Assembly: GCA_937911445.1 (NCBI GenBank)
Contig: CALDQY010000237.1
Location: 1-15,579 of the forward strand
DNA from: an uncultured Rhodobiaceae bacterium
GTDB taxonomy: Archaea > Thermoplasmatota > Poseidoniia > Poseidoniales > Poseidoniaceae
Direction of reading: 5' to 3'
DNA length: 15,579 bases
The notes under the pieces were generated by a model that was not told the DNA's origin, made no database searches, and worked only from the letters and a program-made list of their open reading frames with translations. Made by a program: the position numbers and the translations under genes. Positions 1 through 7,562 of this stretch are shown here, one piece after another. The first letter of the stretch is position 1; each line of letters opens with the position of its first letter.

Positions 1-612
1 AAAGAGATTCAAGAACGTCATGCGACCCTGCTTCAGGCAGGAATTGCAGAGGTCGTCGTCTCAAACGATTTTGACTTTCAATTCGAATTCTTTTCCGATG
101 CAAACACCATTCATGTCAATGATTCATGTTCAATCGTCTTGCATGACGTTCTTCCATCTGGTAGGAATTCAGGACTCGTCAATGAGGAATTGGAGTCAAT
201 CTGGAATGCCATTGAACATTCAATGGATGCTGAAGCATCTCATTATTGGGTTGCAGAATCCGATGTGGTTGATGCTCTCGTTCGCATTGCTCTCCACCAA
301 CCACAACTGCCTGAATCGATGGAAATTGCTGGTCGCCGTCGTTGGTCAACACAGCAAACGCATCATGAATTGCAGATGCTCTACAATCGAACACGTGCAG
401 GTTCAACAGGCCAATTCATGGCATCGCATCTTGATCAACCCGCATCACCAAAGATCACAGTCGTTCCTATCGATGCAATACAACAGGGGACGAGACCTTC
501 CTTGGGACCTTTGCACAACGTCTTGGTTGAATGCGATGGTCATGGATGGCAACCAACAAGTCCACTACGTACAGCGATGATGGTCTATCTCGCTGGAAAA
601 CTCAACGGTTGA
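1..612 (+). CDS. C-terminal part of a probable extended SDR / NAD-dependent epimerase-like protein (5' truncated)
   Basis: The reading frame is open from base 1, so the start lies outside the window; 203 residues remain before the TGA at 610-612. The N-terminal Rossmann part is missing. What remains resembles the C-terminal half of extended short-chain dehydrogenases: a segment HYWVAESDVVDALVRIAL, like the family's 'HVDDVVDAIVRAL' stretch that precedes the substrate-binding helices, then EIAGRRRWS, like the conserved 'Ni(G)grr.s' strand, then a helix and a short acidic end. No catalytic YxxxK can be seen because it would lie upstream. It converges on the deoxyhypusine synthase gene and the two overlap by 11 bases (602-612). 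The family assignment rests on motif resemblance only. It could act on a nucleotide sugar, but nothing in the fragment shows the substrate. Confidence 0.5.
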   Translation, partial: KEIQERHATLLQAGIAEVVVSNDFDFQFEFFSDANTIHVNDSCSIVLHDVLPSGRNSGLVNEELESIWNAIEHSMDAEASHYWVAESDVVDALVRIALHQPQLPESMEIAGRRRWSTQQTHHELQMLYNRTRAGSTGQFMASHLDQPASPKITVVPIDAIQQGTRPSLGPLHNVLVECDGHGWQPTSPLRTAMMVYLAGKLNG

Positions 613-1606
613 AGATGTCACTTCCAAGCAGTGGAAGAAGGACACTCGCATCGCCTTCAACACATACATTCGGAGCTTCAGGGCGCATCTTGCCCCAGCT
701 AATTGCTTCGCGAAGACGAGCGCCAGATAGGCTACCATCGTGTTCTGGAGCGGTTGTGACATAAACAGCAGCATCAAGGCCACCACGGTATTGATTCCAC
801 CAGATGACGTGATGCTTGGAAATGCCACCACCAACCATCAGGGCGTTGGAGGTCTCAACGTCCCATGTTAGATCCGACATGACCTGTTCATCGGCCAGTG
901 TATCGATGTGGAAGTCACGATGTTTCTGACGGAACATGAACAACTGTGCGCCAATCGAACCATCCGTAATTCCTGGAATACAGACTGGAATCTGGTTCTT
1001 CCATGCCCAGTAGATGAGTGAATCAGGCTTACCGATGCGCTTTCCTAACTCCCATACGAGATGAATCGAGCCAAAACCGATCCATGCATCTGCACCAGTT
1101 TTTCCCGTTTCTTTGAGTCGATCGTTGTAGATGTCTTCGAGGGCGGGCATGACCACCGCTTCGATGATTTCACCGTATGATGCATTTGGAACAATCACGT
1201 TACCAAGGCGCATCAATTCGTATTCGCCCAGTTCGATATCATCCAATTCAAAGGCACCATGATAGTAGTCTTTGTAGGAACGAGCAATGTCATGATCCAA
1301 TGTTCCACACGTGGTTGAAACGACATTGAACATCTTGGTCTTGATGGCTTCAATAAAGAAGGAACGGGTTCCAGTTGCACAGAGGCATGCAGGGAAAGAA
1401 AGCCAGTTGCAAACTTGACTTGCATCACCGTCAACCGCATCGGCTTCTTCTCGCATTTGCAACAGAATATCACGTGCAGTAGCAAGTTTAGTGGCTGTGA
1501 AACCACCTGCCTTGGCCATTTGGTCAATCAATGAAGATGGATTGGTCACTTCATTGAAGGCGTAATCTTTGACGGGGACATCGAAGTCATTCGGGTCAAT
1601 GGCCAT
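602..1606 (-). CDS. dys: Deoxyhypusine synthase (or close DHS-like enzyme)
   Basis: Transfers the aminobutyl group of spermidine to a lysine of translation factor aIF5A, NAD-dependently, in the cytoplasm; this is the first step of hypusine formation. The match covers the whole protein. Counting from a possible GTG at 1627, the landmarks are TTCGTLDHDIARS (105-117), SLIYWAWKNQIPV (203-215), GITDGSIG (219-226), GGGISKHH (266-273) and SGARLREAISWGK (301-313). Lys313 corresponds to the human catalytic Lys329, His272 to human His288 and Glu307 to Glu323. The position of human Asp316 appears to be Leu300, a change I believe also occurs in other archaeal enzymes. The ATG at 1606 is preferred because a GGTG motif lies about 10 bases upstream; the GTG at 1627 (7 more residues) is possible. 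It is last in the run SDR - flavoprotein - dys, 25 bases after the flavoprotein stop. Some DHS relatives make homospermidine or use agmatine, so substrate is not certain. Confidence 0.9.
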   Translation of the reverse strand: MAIDPNDFDVPVKDYAFNEVTNPSSLIDQMAKAGGFTATKLATARDILLQMREEADAVDGDASQVCNWLSFPACLCATGTRSFFIEAIKTKMFNVVSTTCGTLDHDIARSYKDYYHGAFELDDIELGEYELMRLGNVIVPNASYGEIIEAVVMPALEDIYNDRLKETGKTGADAWIGFGSIHLVWELGKRIGKPDSLIYWAWKNQIPVCIPGITDGSIGAQLFMFRQKHRDFHIDTLADEQVMSDLTWDVETSNALMVGGGISKHHVIWWNQYRGGLDAAVYVTTAPEHDGSLSGARLREAISWGKMRPEAPNVCVEGDASVLLPLLGSDIFNR

Positions 1607-1631
1607 GCCCCTTCGCCACCGTTTCACTTCA

Positions 1632-2879
1632 TCAATCTTTCATGGGGATTGGAATCTCAAGATGTTCCAACAAGCGCTCAACTGAACGCAATGTTCCATG
1701 AACAGATGGATGCATCGTGTGATCACCGATGCAATAGATTCCATCCTGAATCAACTGCTCTCGTTCTCGACCGATGGCGGTTGTTCCTCCATATGGAAGA
1801 GCATAATCGACGTACGTTGTCCCGATGAGTTCCCAATCCTTGACGACTGAACCAAACCACTTCACCATCTCACTTCGAATCTGTTTCCTTTCTTGTTCAT
1901 CTTCATGCACACGTGCGTCTTCTCCAATGACTGTTGCAACAATTAGGTGTGAATCGGATGCATGCAAAAGTGTAGGCACATGAACGTGGAGAATTTTGTG
2001 TTCACCGTTTCCGTACTCCGTATTGAGCAGCAACCGTGCTTGTTTGAGAGGTGAATCCTTGGATTCGAAAATGTACGTTGCCGTTTCTTTTCGACGGGCT
2101 GGCGATGTGTTTCCTAGCATGGCTTGTGCAACGTGTTGAGGCGTTGCAAGGATGACCATATCCGCCTTCATCGTGGTGCCATCCTCAAGTTTGATCGAAT
2201 TCTTGGTAACAGAGGCAACCTTCGTCTTGTACTTGATGTCTGTTGAGTCAAGGCGATTGAGAATTTGACGAGGCACTGCCTCAATCCCGTGTTTCGGCAT
2301 GGTCATCATACCATGGGACATAGCTGAGAAGGTGAATGAGGCGAACGCAGACCGTTCCTTCCGTTCATCGTCTAGCGTAATTCCAGCAAACAGTGGTTGC
2401 AGGAAAGAGGATTGAAACGATTGACTGAAGCGCATTGAATCAAAATACGTATCCAATGGGACAGATGAAGCATCCATGGCTGCCTCAAGATCATGTTTGC
2501 GTGTCTTCAAACGCCAGCGTAGCATACGGAGGGCATTCCAAATCCCTGCTGAGAAGATGGTCGGAAACAAGGTAGATGGAGCACGCAATGGATCACCAAT
2601 GGTCCTGATGGTTCCAGTTGAAGGAGCAATCAAATCGGTTGCAGCATCCATTGGTTTGAGTTGAAGTTGCTCGATATCGAGCCAACGATGGAGGCTAGGG
2701 TAGGCTGTGTGGAGGACGTGAAATCCAACGTCGACGTTGTAATCTCCGATTGTGGTACATCGCATTCGGCCCCCAGCCTTCTCAGATGCTTCGATGAGCA
2801 CACAATCATAGCCATGCTTCTCGAGAGCCCATGCTGTAGCGCAGCCAGCCAGACCTGCACCGACGATGATGGCCTTCAT
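1632..2879 (-). CDS. FAD-dependent oxidoreductase of the amine oxidase / phytoene desaturase / protoporphyrinogen oxidase superfamily
   Basis: 415 residues. The N-terminus has the dinucleotide-binding fold typical of this flavoprotein superfamily: GAGLAG (7-12), the ribose-binding Glu30 at the end of strand 2, and GGRM (36-39). Next comes DVGFHVLH, the usual 'dxGfHvl' segment of desaturase-like members. The C-terminus has CIGDHTMHPSVHGTLRS (about 383-399), the second FAD-binding motif that places the isoalloxazine ring near the end of the protein. No signal peptide is seen. ATG 2879 was chosen over an in-frame TTG at 2891 because a strong ribosome binding site (GAGGGAG) ends 3 bases before it. 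That site overlaps the stop of the upstream SDR gene, implying coupled translation. Possible substrates are isoprenoid or tetrapyrrole compounds; the sequence does not decide between them. Confidence 0.82.
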   Translation of the reverse strand: MKAIIVGAGLAGCATAWALEKHGYDCVLIEASEKAGGRMRCTTIGDYNVDVGFHVLHTAYPSLHRWLDIEQLQLKPMDAATDLIAPSTGTIRTIGDPLRAPSTLFPTIFSAGIWNALRMLRWRLKTRKHDLEAAMDASSVPLDTYFDSMRFSQSFQSSFLQPLFAGITLDDERKERSAFASFTFSAMSHGMMTMPKHGIEAVPRQILNRLDSTDIKYKTKVASVTKNSIKLEDGTTMKADMVILATPQHVAQAMLGNTSPARRKETATYIFESKDSPLKQARLLLNTEYGNGEHKILHVHVPTLLHASDSHLIVATVIGEDARVHEDEQERKQIRSEMVKWFGSVVKDWELIGTTYVDYALPYGGTTAIGREREQLIQDGIYCIGDHTMHPSVHGTLRSVERLLEHLEIPIPMKD

Positions 2880-2882
2880 GTT

Positions 2883-2889
2883 CTCCCTC
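2883..2889 (-). promoter_or_regulatory. Ribosome binding site of the FAD-dependent oxidoreductase
   Basis: On the minus strand this reads GAGGGAG, 3 bases before ATG 2879. It overlaps the TGA (2888-2890) of the upstream SDR gene, which argues for the ATG 2879 start and for translational coupling. Confidence 0.7.
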
Positions 2890-3649
2890 AAACAAGGACG
2901 TTCGCCATACCACCATCAAGGTGTAGGACTTGCCCTGTCAAGTTATCAGGAGCATCTGTGAGGAGCCAGTGCATAGCCGAGGCAGCTTCTTCCTTCTGGC
3001 TGATACGTTGTGTTGGTATCTTTTGGGAAGCAGCATCACGCATTGCATCGCTGGCGAGAATCTTGGAAGCCATTTTGGTATCCGTCAAGCCAGGCGCAAC
3101 AGCATTGATTCGAAGGCCACGGCGAGCATAGGTGGCTGCTGCTGAACGAACCATGGCCTCAATGCCACCCTTTGCAGCAGCAATTGCCTCATGATTCACG
3201 AGGCCAAGAGATCCCGCAACGCTGGATGTGAAGACCATGCGTCCTTGTCCCTGACGTAACATTGCCTTTCCACCAATCGATAAGGTGAGGAAGGCCGAGG
3301 TGAGGTTTGTTGTGATGACTTCCTCAAAGGCGTCTTGATTGAGTGCATGTGGAGGTCGAATAACGATTGAACCTACACAGTGGAGGATGCCATCGATGTC
3401 ACCCTTCTCCTTTGCTTCAGCAACGCACTGTTTGATGTCAGCCTCCTTGGTTGCATCGCCAACGGTTGTGGTATGACCTTGCGACTGGAGTTCTTGTGCC
3501 TGTTCTTCACTTCGAACAAGTGCATGGATGGCATGCCCGTTCTCGGTCAATCGTGCGATAACATCCGTAGCAATGTCACTGTTCCCGCCAATGATAAGGT
3601 AGTTCATATCCCGAAAGCACTGCATCACCTTTTGAATCGCAGTTTTCAT
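2888..3649 (-). CDS. SDR-fold protein lacking the catalytic tyrosine
   Basis: Classical short-chain dehydrogenase length (253 residues from ATG 3649) and fold. Features are a Rossmann start YLIIGGNSDIA (17-27, a variant of TGxxxGIG), a D-A pair after strand 3, HCVGS (90-94, in place of NNAG), Asn115, the serine strand FTSS (140-143), then HEAIAAAKGG (153-162), and VAPGLTDT (184-191). In active SDRs the last helix carries YxxxK; here Lys160 is kept but the Tyr position is Ile156. A related SDR group with 'HEAIAAAK' is, as I recall, widespread, so this is probably not a decayed gene. The natural fold begins at Met15 (ATG 3607); starts at 3649, 3625 and 3607 all remain possible. It is first in the three-gene run with the flavoprotein and dys, so it may work with that flavoprotein. 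Its substrate is unknown. Confidence 0.85.
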   Translation of the reverse strand: MKTAIQKVMQCFRDMNYLIIGGNSDIATDVIARLTENGHAIHALVRSEEQAQELQSQGHTTTVGDATKEADIKQCVAEAKEKGDIDGILHCVGSIVIRPPHALNQDAFEEVITTNLTSAFLTLSIGGKAMLRQGQGRMVFTSSVAGSLGLVNHEAIAAAKGGIEAMVRSAAATYARRGLRINAVAPGLTDTKMASKILASDAMRDAASQKIPTQRISQKEEAASAMHWLLTDAPDNLTGQVLHLDGGMANVLV

Positions 3650-3695
3650 CCATGAACAAACAGCCTTTGAAAACGGGCGCTTCTGTGGTAACGGT
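3650..3695. promoter_or_regulatory. Divergent intergenic region, probable back-to-back promoters
   Basis: This 46-base gap separates the starts of the SDR-fold gene (-) and the CoA-binding protein (+), so promoters for both must lie in or near it. The only A/T-rich core is TTTGAAAA at about 3666-3673, a weak TATA-like element about 26 bases from either start, which would suit leaderless or near-leaderless transcripts. Neither gene has a convincing ribosome binding site. No operator symmetry was found. Confidence 0.35.
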
Positions 3696-4337
3696 ATGAG
3701 TGAAGATGGGTGGCTTCAATCGATCCAGTCGGTTCACGTTCTTGGGGCAGGGCTGAGAGAAGATCGTCCAGCCCACCAAGCGTTTCACGATGCAGGACAT
3801 CTTGGTTATCGGATGGTTCCTGTACATCCCAAAGATGCTGGAAATACGCTCCTTGGTCGCCCAATACGTAGCCATCCTTGGCAGAGTGGTGAGCCGGAAC
3901 TGTTCGTCTTGTTCTTATCACCCGATCGTGTGATGGCTGCATTGAGGCAATGGTTACTCGAAGGACGGACCATACCGTTCATTTGGTTGCAACCCGGTGC
4001 AGAGCGAGACGATGTGCTTGAATTCCTTCAGGATGCCAACATCGTTCACAGTCATGGTCGTTGCTGGGTTGTCACAGTCACTGAGAACGATTTGCCTTGC
4101 ACCAATCGACTCGATGAAGTTCCATGGTTCCTTCAAACAATGGCGCAAGATGGCAGTGAATGCTCCTTGTGGCGAGCGTTTGAATCTGGTAGCGAGCACA
4201 CGCTTGACGAACCTTTGGAATGGGTTGGCGATTTGTATGATCTACGAGATTCGGATGAAACCATTGCACGTTACATTCGCTCCTTACAGCAAGAAGGCGA
4301 GACCTTGAACGAAGCTGCGCATCGTCTCTCGAAGTGA
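3696..4337 (+). CDS. CoA-binding-domain protein (YccU-like) with an unassigned C-terminal extension
   Basis: 213 residues. Residues about 10-130 follow the CoA_binding_2 pattern: a glycine-rich start (VLGAGLREDRPAHQAFHDA) after strand 1, YRMVPVHP matching the family's 'YrViPVNP', a strand LFVLFLSPDRV where the family has 'DlVdvFrrpe', and IPFIWLQPGAERDDVL matching 'alWlQlGv.neea', ending near GRCWV ('drCi'). These are Rossmann-like domains, related to the CoA-binding domain of succinyl-CoA synthetase, whose cellular role is mostly unknown. Residues about 130-213 are charged and helical at the end, with no motif I recognise; family members are usually about 140 residues. The gene is divergent from the SDR-fold gene. 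Its TGA (4335-4337) abuts the TGA of uvrB (4338-4340) with no gap. Confidence 0.8.
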   Translation: MSEDGWLQSIQSVHVLGAGLREDRPAHQAFHDAGHLGYRMVPVHPKDAGNTLLGRPIRSHPWQSGEPELFVLFLSPDRVMAALRQWLLEGRTIPFIWLQPGAERDDVLEFLQDANIVHSHGRCWVVTVTENDLPCTNRLDEVPWFLQTMAQDGSECSLWRAFESGSEHTLDEPLEWVGDLYDLRDSDETIARYIRSLQQEGETLNEAAHRLSK

Positions 4338-6761
4338 TCACAGCGTTTGTTCAAGTTCGAAGATACGGTCACGCAAACGTGCAGCCTCCTCGAAATCAAG
4401 TTGTTTGGCAGCCTCTTTCATGGCTGATTTGAGTTCGTTCAACAAATCCAAACGTTGTTCACGTGAAAGGTTCGATTTAACATCATCGGGCTCATCATAA
4501 GTCAATTGAATTTTTGAATTTTCAATTGGAGTTTTTCTTTCAGATTGAGCCCAAGCACCAGCGCCGAGGTTGAACTTTGAGGCCCAATCTCCGTCCTTTC
4601 GGCCTCCTTTCTTGGCGACAAGTCGACGCTTGCCATCTTTTGCTGTAGCCGTTCCAGCAATCAATTCATCAGCCTCTGCACCCATTTGTGGAAGGGCTTT
4701 GATGATCGTTTTCGGCACGATACCGTTCGCCTTGTTGTGCGCATCCTGTCGTTTTCGTCGTTCCAGGGTCTGGCGTATGCTTGCTTCCATGGCTGGGCTC
4801 ATCCCATCAGCATAGAGCAATACGCGTCCATTCTCGTTTCGAGCAGCTCGTCCAATGGTCTGTAAGAGTGATCGTTCGTTTCTGAGGAAGCCTTGGCGAT
4901 CAGCATCGAAGATTGCAACGAGGCTCACTTCAGGAATGTCCAATCCTTCTCGCAGCAGGTTGATTCCGACCACGACGTCGATGTGGCCGATCCGTAAGGC
5001 GTTGAGGATTTCCGTACGCTCAATGGTATCGATTTCGGAGTGGAGATGGTGCGACCGAACGCCCATTCGATTGAGGTATTCGGCAACTTCTTCAGCGAAT
5101 TTGATGGTCAAAACTGTCACAAGACAGCGTTCTCCTTTCTCAATACGGAGATTGATTTCAGAGAGCAAATCGGCGACTTGGCCTTCTGTAGGACGAACCT
5201 CGATGTTTGGATCGAGCAATCCAGTTGGCCGTAATTCCATCTTTGCGATGCCCTGTATGGATTGCAATAATTCGTACATGGTCTCCGAATCAGGATGCTT
5301 TTTCTTCTTCTCACCGGGGCGAGCCCCGCCTGCAGAGGCGACGTGTTCGAGGCCAAGAGGCACCTTTTGTTTGGTGACTTCACAGAGGTGACGAAGTTCT
5401 CGCTCCCCGGGAGTTGCAGACACGTACACCATTTGTGGGACAAGATGCTGGAATTCAGGCATCTTCAATGGACGATTATCTGCTGCAGTTGGCAAACGGA
5501 ATCCGTGTTCGATGAGGCTGTCTTTTCGAGACTTGTCTCCGAAGTACATGCCACCAACCTGTGGAAGCGTGACGTGCGATTCGTCCATGATGACAAGGAA
5601 TTTTTTCGGGTCACCATGGAATTGTCGAGCGCATGCTGCAAAGAAATCCAACAGGCAGTAGGGCCGTTCACCAGGTTGCCGACCATCAAAATGCAACGAA
5701 TAATTCTCAATGGCTTGACAGTGCCCAATCTCACGAAGCATTTCCAAATCGTATTGTGTACGTTGCTCAAGGCGATGCCGTTCGATGAATTTATTCTGTG
5801 AATCGAATTCCGTCAGTCGAAGTTGAAGCTCATCTTCAATGCTTTCGAGTGCTTGCTCGAAGCGTTCTTGACTGGTCATGAAGAATTCTTTCGGATGAAT
5901 CCAAGCCTCATCGAGGTCGTCAAGAACTTCCCAAGAAACAGGGTCACAGACCTGTACGTGCGTAACGCCATCGAGATCGAAGCGAATACGCAATGGATCG
6001 TCTCGAGAAGGCATCCAGACATCGAGAACTTCTCCTCGAAGTCGGCATTCACCTCGTGAGAGATCGGTCGTTGTCCGTGTGTATTGTAATCCCACCAATT
6101 CACGAACAAGGTCCTGAGGGTCGATTTCTTGTCCTTTGTGGACACGTGCATGGTGTTCAAGGAACGTCTCTGGTGGATTGAGACCGTAGATGCATGAAAC
6201 GGACGAAACGATGACGCAATCAGGTCTGCTGACCAGACTTGCAACTGCAGCAAAGCGTTCCTGCTCAATACGTTCGTTGATGGACATCTCTTTGTCGATG
6301 TACAAGTCACGTTTTGCTAGATATGCCTCAGGTTGGTAGTAGTCGTAATGCGAAACGAAGTATTCAACAGCGTTCTCAGGGAAGTAGCCAGCCACCTCGT
6401 GATACAATTGACGTGCAAGCGTTTTGTTGTGGCTGAGGATGAGTGTTGGAATGTTCAGACGCTCAATCATGTTGGCCATGGCGAAGGTCTTGCCGCTACC
6501 AGTAACACCGAGGAGAATGCATCGTTCTTGACCATCCTCGAGCTGATGAACTAAGGCATCGATTGCACCCGGTTGATCTCCAGAAGGTTCGAATTCACTG
6601 TGCAAGCGAAACCGCTTCACAGATGGGTGCAAATGCTCCATCGCTGCCCCTTCAAGGGCTTTGGACAGATCGAAAGGATCCCGTTCGACCAAGTCGGAAT
6701 AAGCGACCTCTTGGTCAGCGACGTGCTCAAACGCACCGTCATCATCCCAAACCTCGGTCAT
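4338..6761 (-). CDS. uvrB: UvrABC excinuclease subunit B
   Basis: DNA-damage-verifying helicase-like subunit of nucleotide excision repair, which takes lesions from UvrA and recruits UvrC. Motifs in order: FEPSGDQPGAI (Q-motif-like), Walker A GVTGSGKT (85-92), the damage-inserted beta-hairpin SHYDYYQPEAYLAKRDLYIDK, VSSVSCIYG, the DEAD-box variant MDESH, VSATPG, RPTGLLDP, GINLLREGLDIPE, QTIGRAARN, and a C-terminal UVR domain (EAAKQLDFEEAARLRDRI). At 807 residues it is longer than the usual 660-720. It has about 50 extra acidic residues at the N-terminus, about 45 extra Gly/Lys-rich residues between VSATPG and RPTGLLDP, and a long Lys-rich linker before the UVR domain. ATG 6761 is preferred to an in-frame TTG at 6779; neither has a clear ribosome binding site. 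No uvrA or uvrC is in the window. It is last in the long minus-strand run, 36 bases after the SDR stop. Confidence 0.97.
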   Translation of the reverse strand: MTEVWDDDGAFEHVADQEVAYSDLVERDPFDLSKALEGAAMEHLHPSVKRFRLHSEFEPSGDQPGAIDALVHQLEDGQERCILLGVTGSGKTFAMANMIERLNIPTLILSHNKTLARQLYHEVAGYFPENAVEYFVSHYDYYQPEAYLAKRDLYIDKEMSINERIEQERFAAVASLVSRPDCVIVSSVSCIYGLNPPETFLEHHARVHKGQEIDPQDLVRELVGLQYTRTTTDLSRGECRLRGEVLDVWMPSRDDPLRIRFDLDGVTHVQVCDPVSWEVLDDLDEAWIHPKEFFMTSQERFEQALESIEDELQLRLTEFDSQNKFIERHRLEQRTQYDLEMLREIGHCQAIENYSLHFDGRQPGERPYCLLDFFAACARQFHGDPKKFLVIMDESHVTLPQVGGMYFGDKSRKDSLIEHGFRLPTAADNRPLKMPEFQHLVPQMVYVSATPGERELRHLCEVTKQKVPLGLEHVASAGGARPGEKKKKHPDSETMYELLQSIQGIAKMELRPTGLLDPNIEVRPTEGQVADLLSEINLRIEKGERCLVTVLTIKFAEEVAEYLNRMGVRSHHLHSEIDTIERTEILNALRIGHIDVVVGINLLREGLDIPEVSLVAIFDADRQGFLRNERSLLQTIGRAARNENGRVLLYADGMSPAMEASIRQTLERRKRQDAHNKANGIVPKTIIKALPQMGAEADELIAGTATAKDGKRRLVAKKGGRKDGDWASKFNLGAGAWAQSERKTPIENSKIQLTYDEPDDVKSNLSREQRLDLLNELKSAMKEAAKQLDFEEAARLRDRIFELEQTL

Positions 6762-6797
6762 GGTTGGGCTTCGCGCCAACCCTTGATGAATATGCGT

Positions 6798-7532
6798 CTA
6801 AGGCAAATAGAGCCCGCCATTGGCATGAAGGACTGCTCCAGTGATGTAGGCAGCATCATCACTCAGCAGGAATGAGACAATGGAAGCCATGTCATCACCG
6901 GTTCCTATACGCTTCAGTGGAACCTCTTCGATACGTTGTGCACGCTTGGATTCTGAGTCACCAGCAAGAATGTCCGTGTCGACATAGCCGGGGGCGAGGA
7001 CGTTGACGCGCTTGCCTTCTGGTCCTACAGCGAGCGCAAGCGAACGTGCCCAGGTGCTTAGGGCAGCCTTCGAAGCTGCATAATCAGCGCCATGTGGAGA
7101 GCCTCGAGTAGCCAACTGAGAACTGACAACAACCATGCTTGCATCTGGTGCAAGGTGTGGCTGAACAACCTTCCAGACATTAACGGCTCCTTCGAAGTTG
7201 GCTTTCATGGTTCGACGCAAGTCATCAAGTTCCATTTCAGCAGCAGGAACACGATCGTATCGGCCATGATTGAGGACGAGGGCATCGATCTTCCTGTTCA
7301 TCCAAGCGTGAATACCAAGCAACCCAACTTCGCCTTCATCGGAACAGTCGACCTTGACAGCAAGAGCATCGCCGCCAGAGTTGCGAATCCCATCGACGAC
7401 CATCTCAGCAGGTTTGGATGAGGAATTGTAGGTCAGCAGAACATCGTACCCATCCTTAGCAAGTCGATGACTAATGGCGGCACCAATACCACGACCACCG
7501 CCAGTGACGAGTGCAACAGGTCGAGAGGTCAT
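6798..7532 (-). CDS. Short-chain dehydrogenase/reductase (FabG-like, classical SDR)
   Basis: 244 residues with a complete classical SDR set: cofactor loop TGGGRGIG (10-17), LNHG (87-90, variant of NNAG), structural Asn112, catalytic Ser137/138 in VVVSSQL, Tyr151 and Lys155 in YAASK, and LAPGYVDTD (179-187). The C-terminal strand ends in ITGAVLHANGG, the usual 'itGq.l.vdGG'. Ser and Thr residues after strand 2 (TYNSSSK) in place of Asp suggest NADP(H) preference; this is inference. By resemblance it could be a 3-oxoacyl-ACP/CoA reductase or another alcohol/ketone oxidoreductase; the substrate cannot be read from sequence. ATG 7532 lies 30 bases after the stop of the pyrophosphohydrolase gene and the gene precedes uvrB. 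Confidence 0.92.
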   Translation of the reverse strand: MTSRPVALVTGGGRGIGAAISHRLAKDGYDVLLTYNSSSKPAEMVVDGIRNSGGDALAVKVDCSDEGEVGLLGIHAWMNRKIDALVLNHGRYDRVPAAEMELDDLRRTMKANFEGAVNVWKVVQPHLAPDASMVVVSSQLATRGSPHGADYAASKAALSTWARSLALAVGPEGKRVNVLAPGYVDTDILAGDSESKRAQRIEEVPLKRIGTGDDMASIVSFLLSDDAAYITGAVLHANGGLYLP

Positions 7533-7562
7533 GTCTTTCCCACTGTGCAGGTATTCATCAAT

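Noticed and set aside
20..580. An overlapping 186-codon plus-strand ORF at the window start
   Set aside because: Its translation is Met/Ser/Gln-rich with no domain pattern. The frame from base 1 gives the SDR-like sequence and stops just past the neighbour's end.
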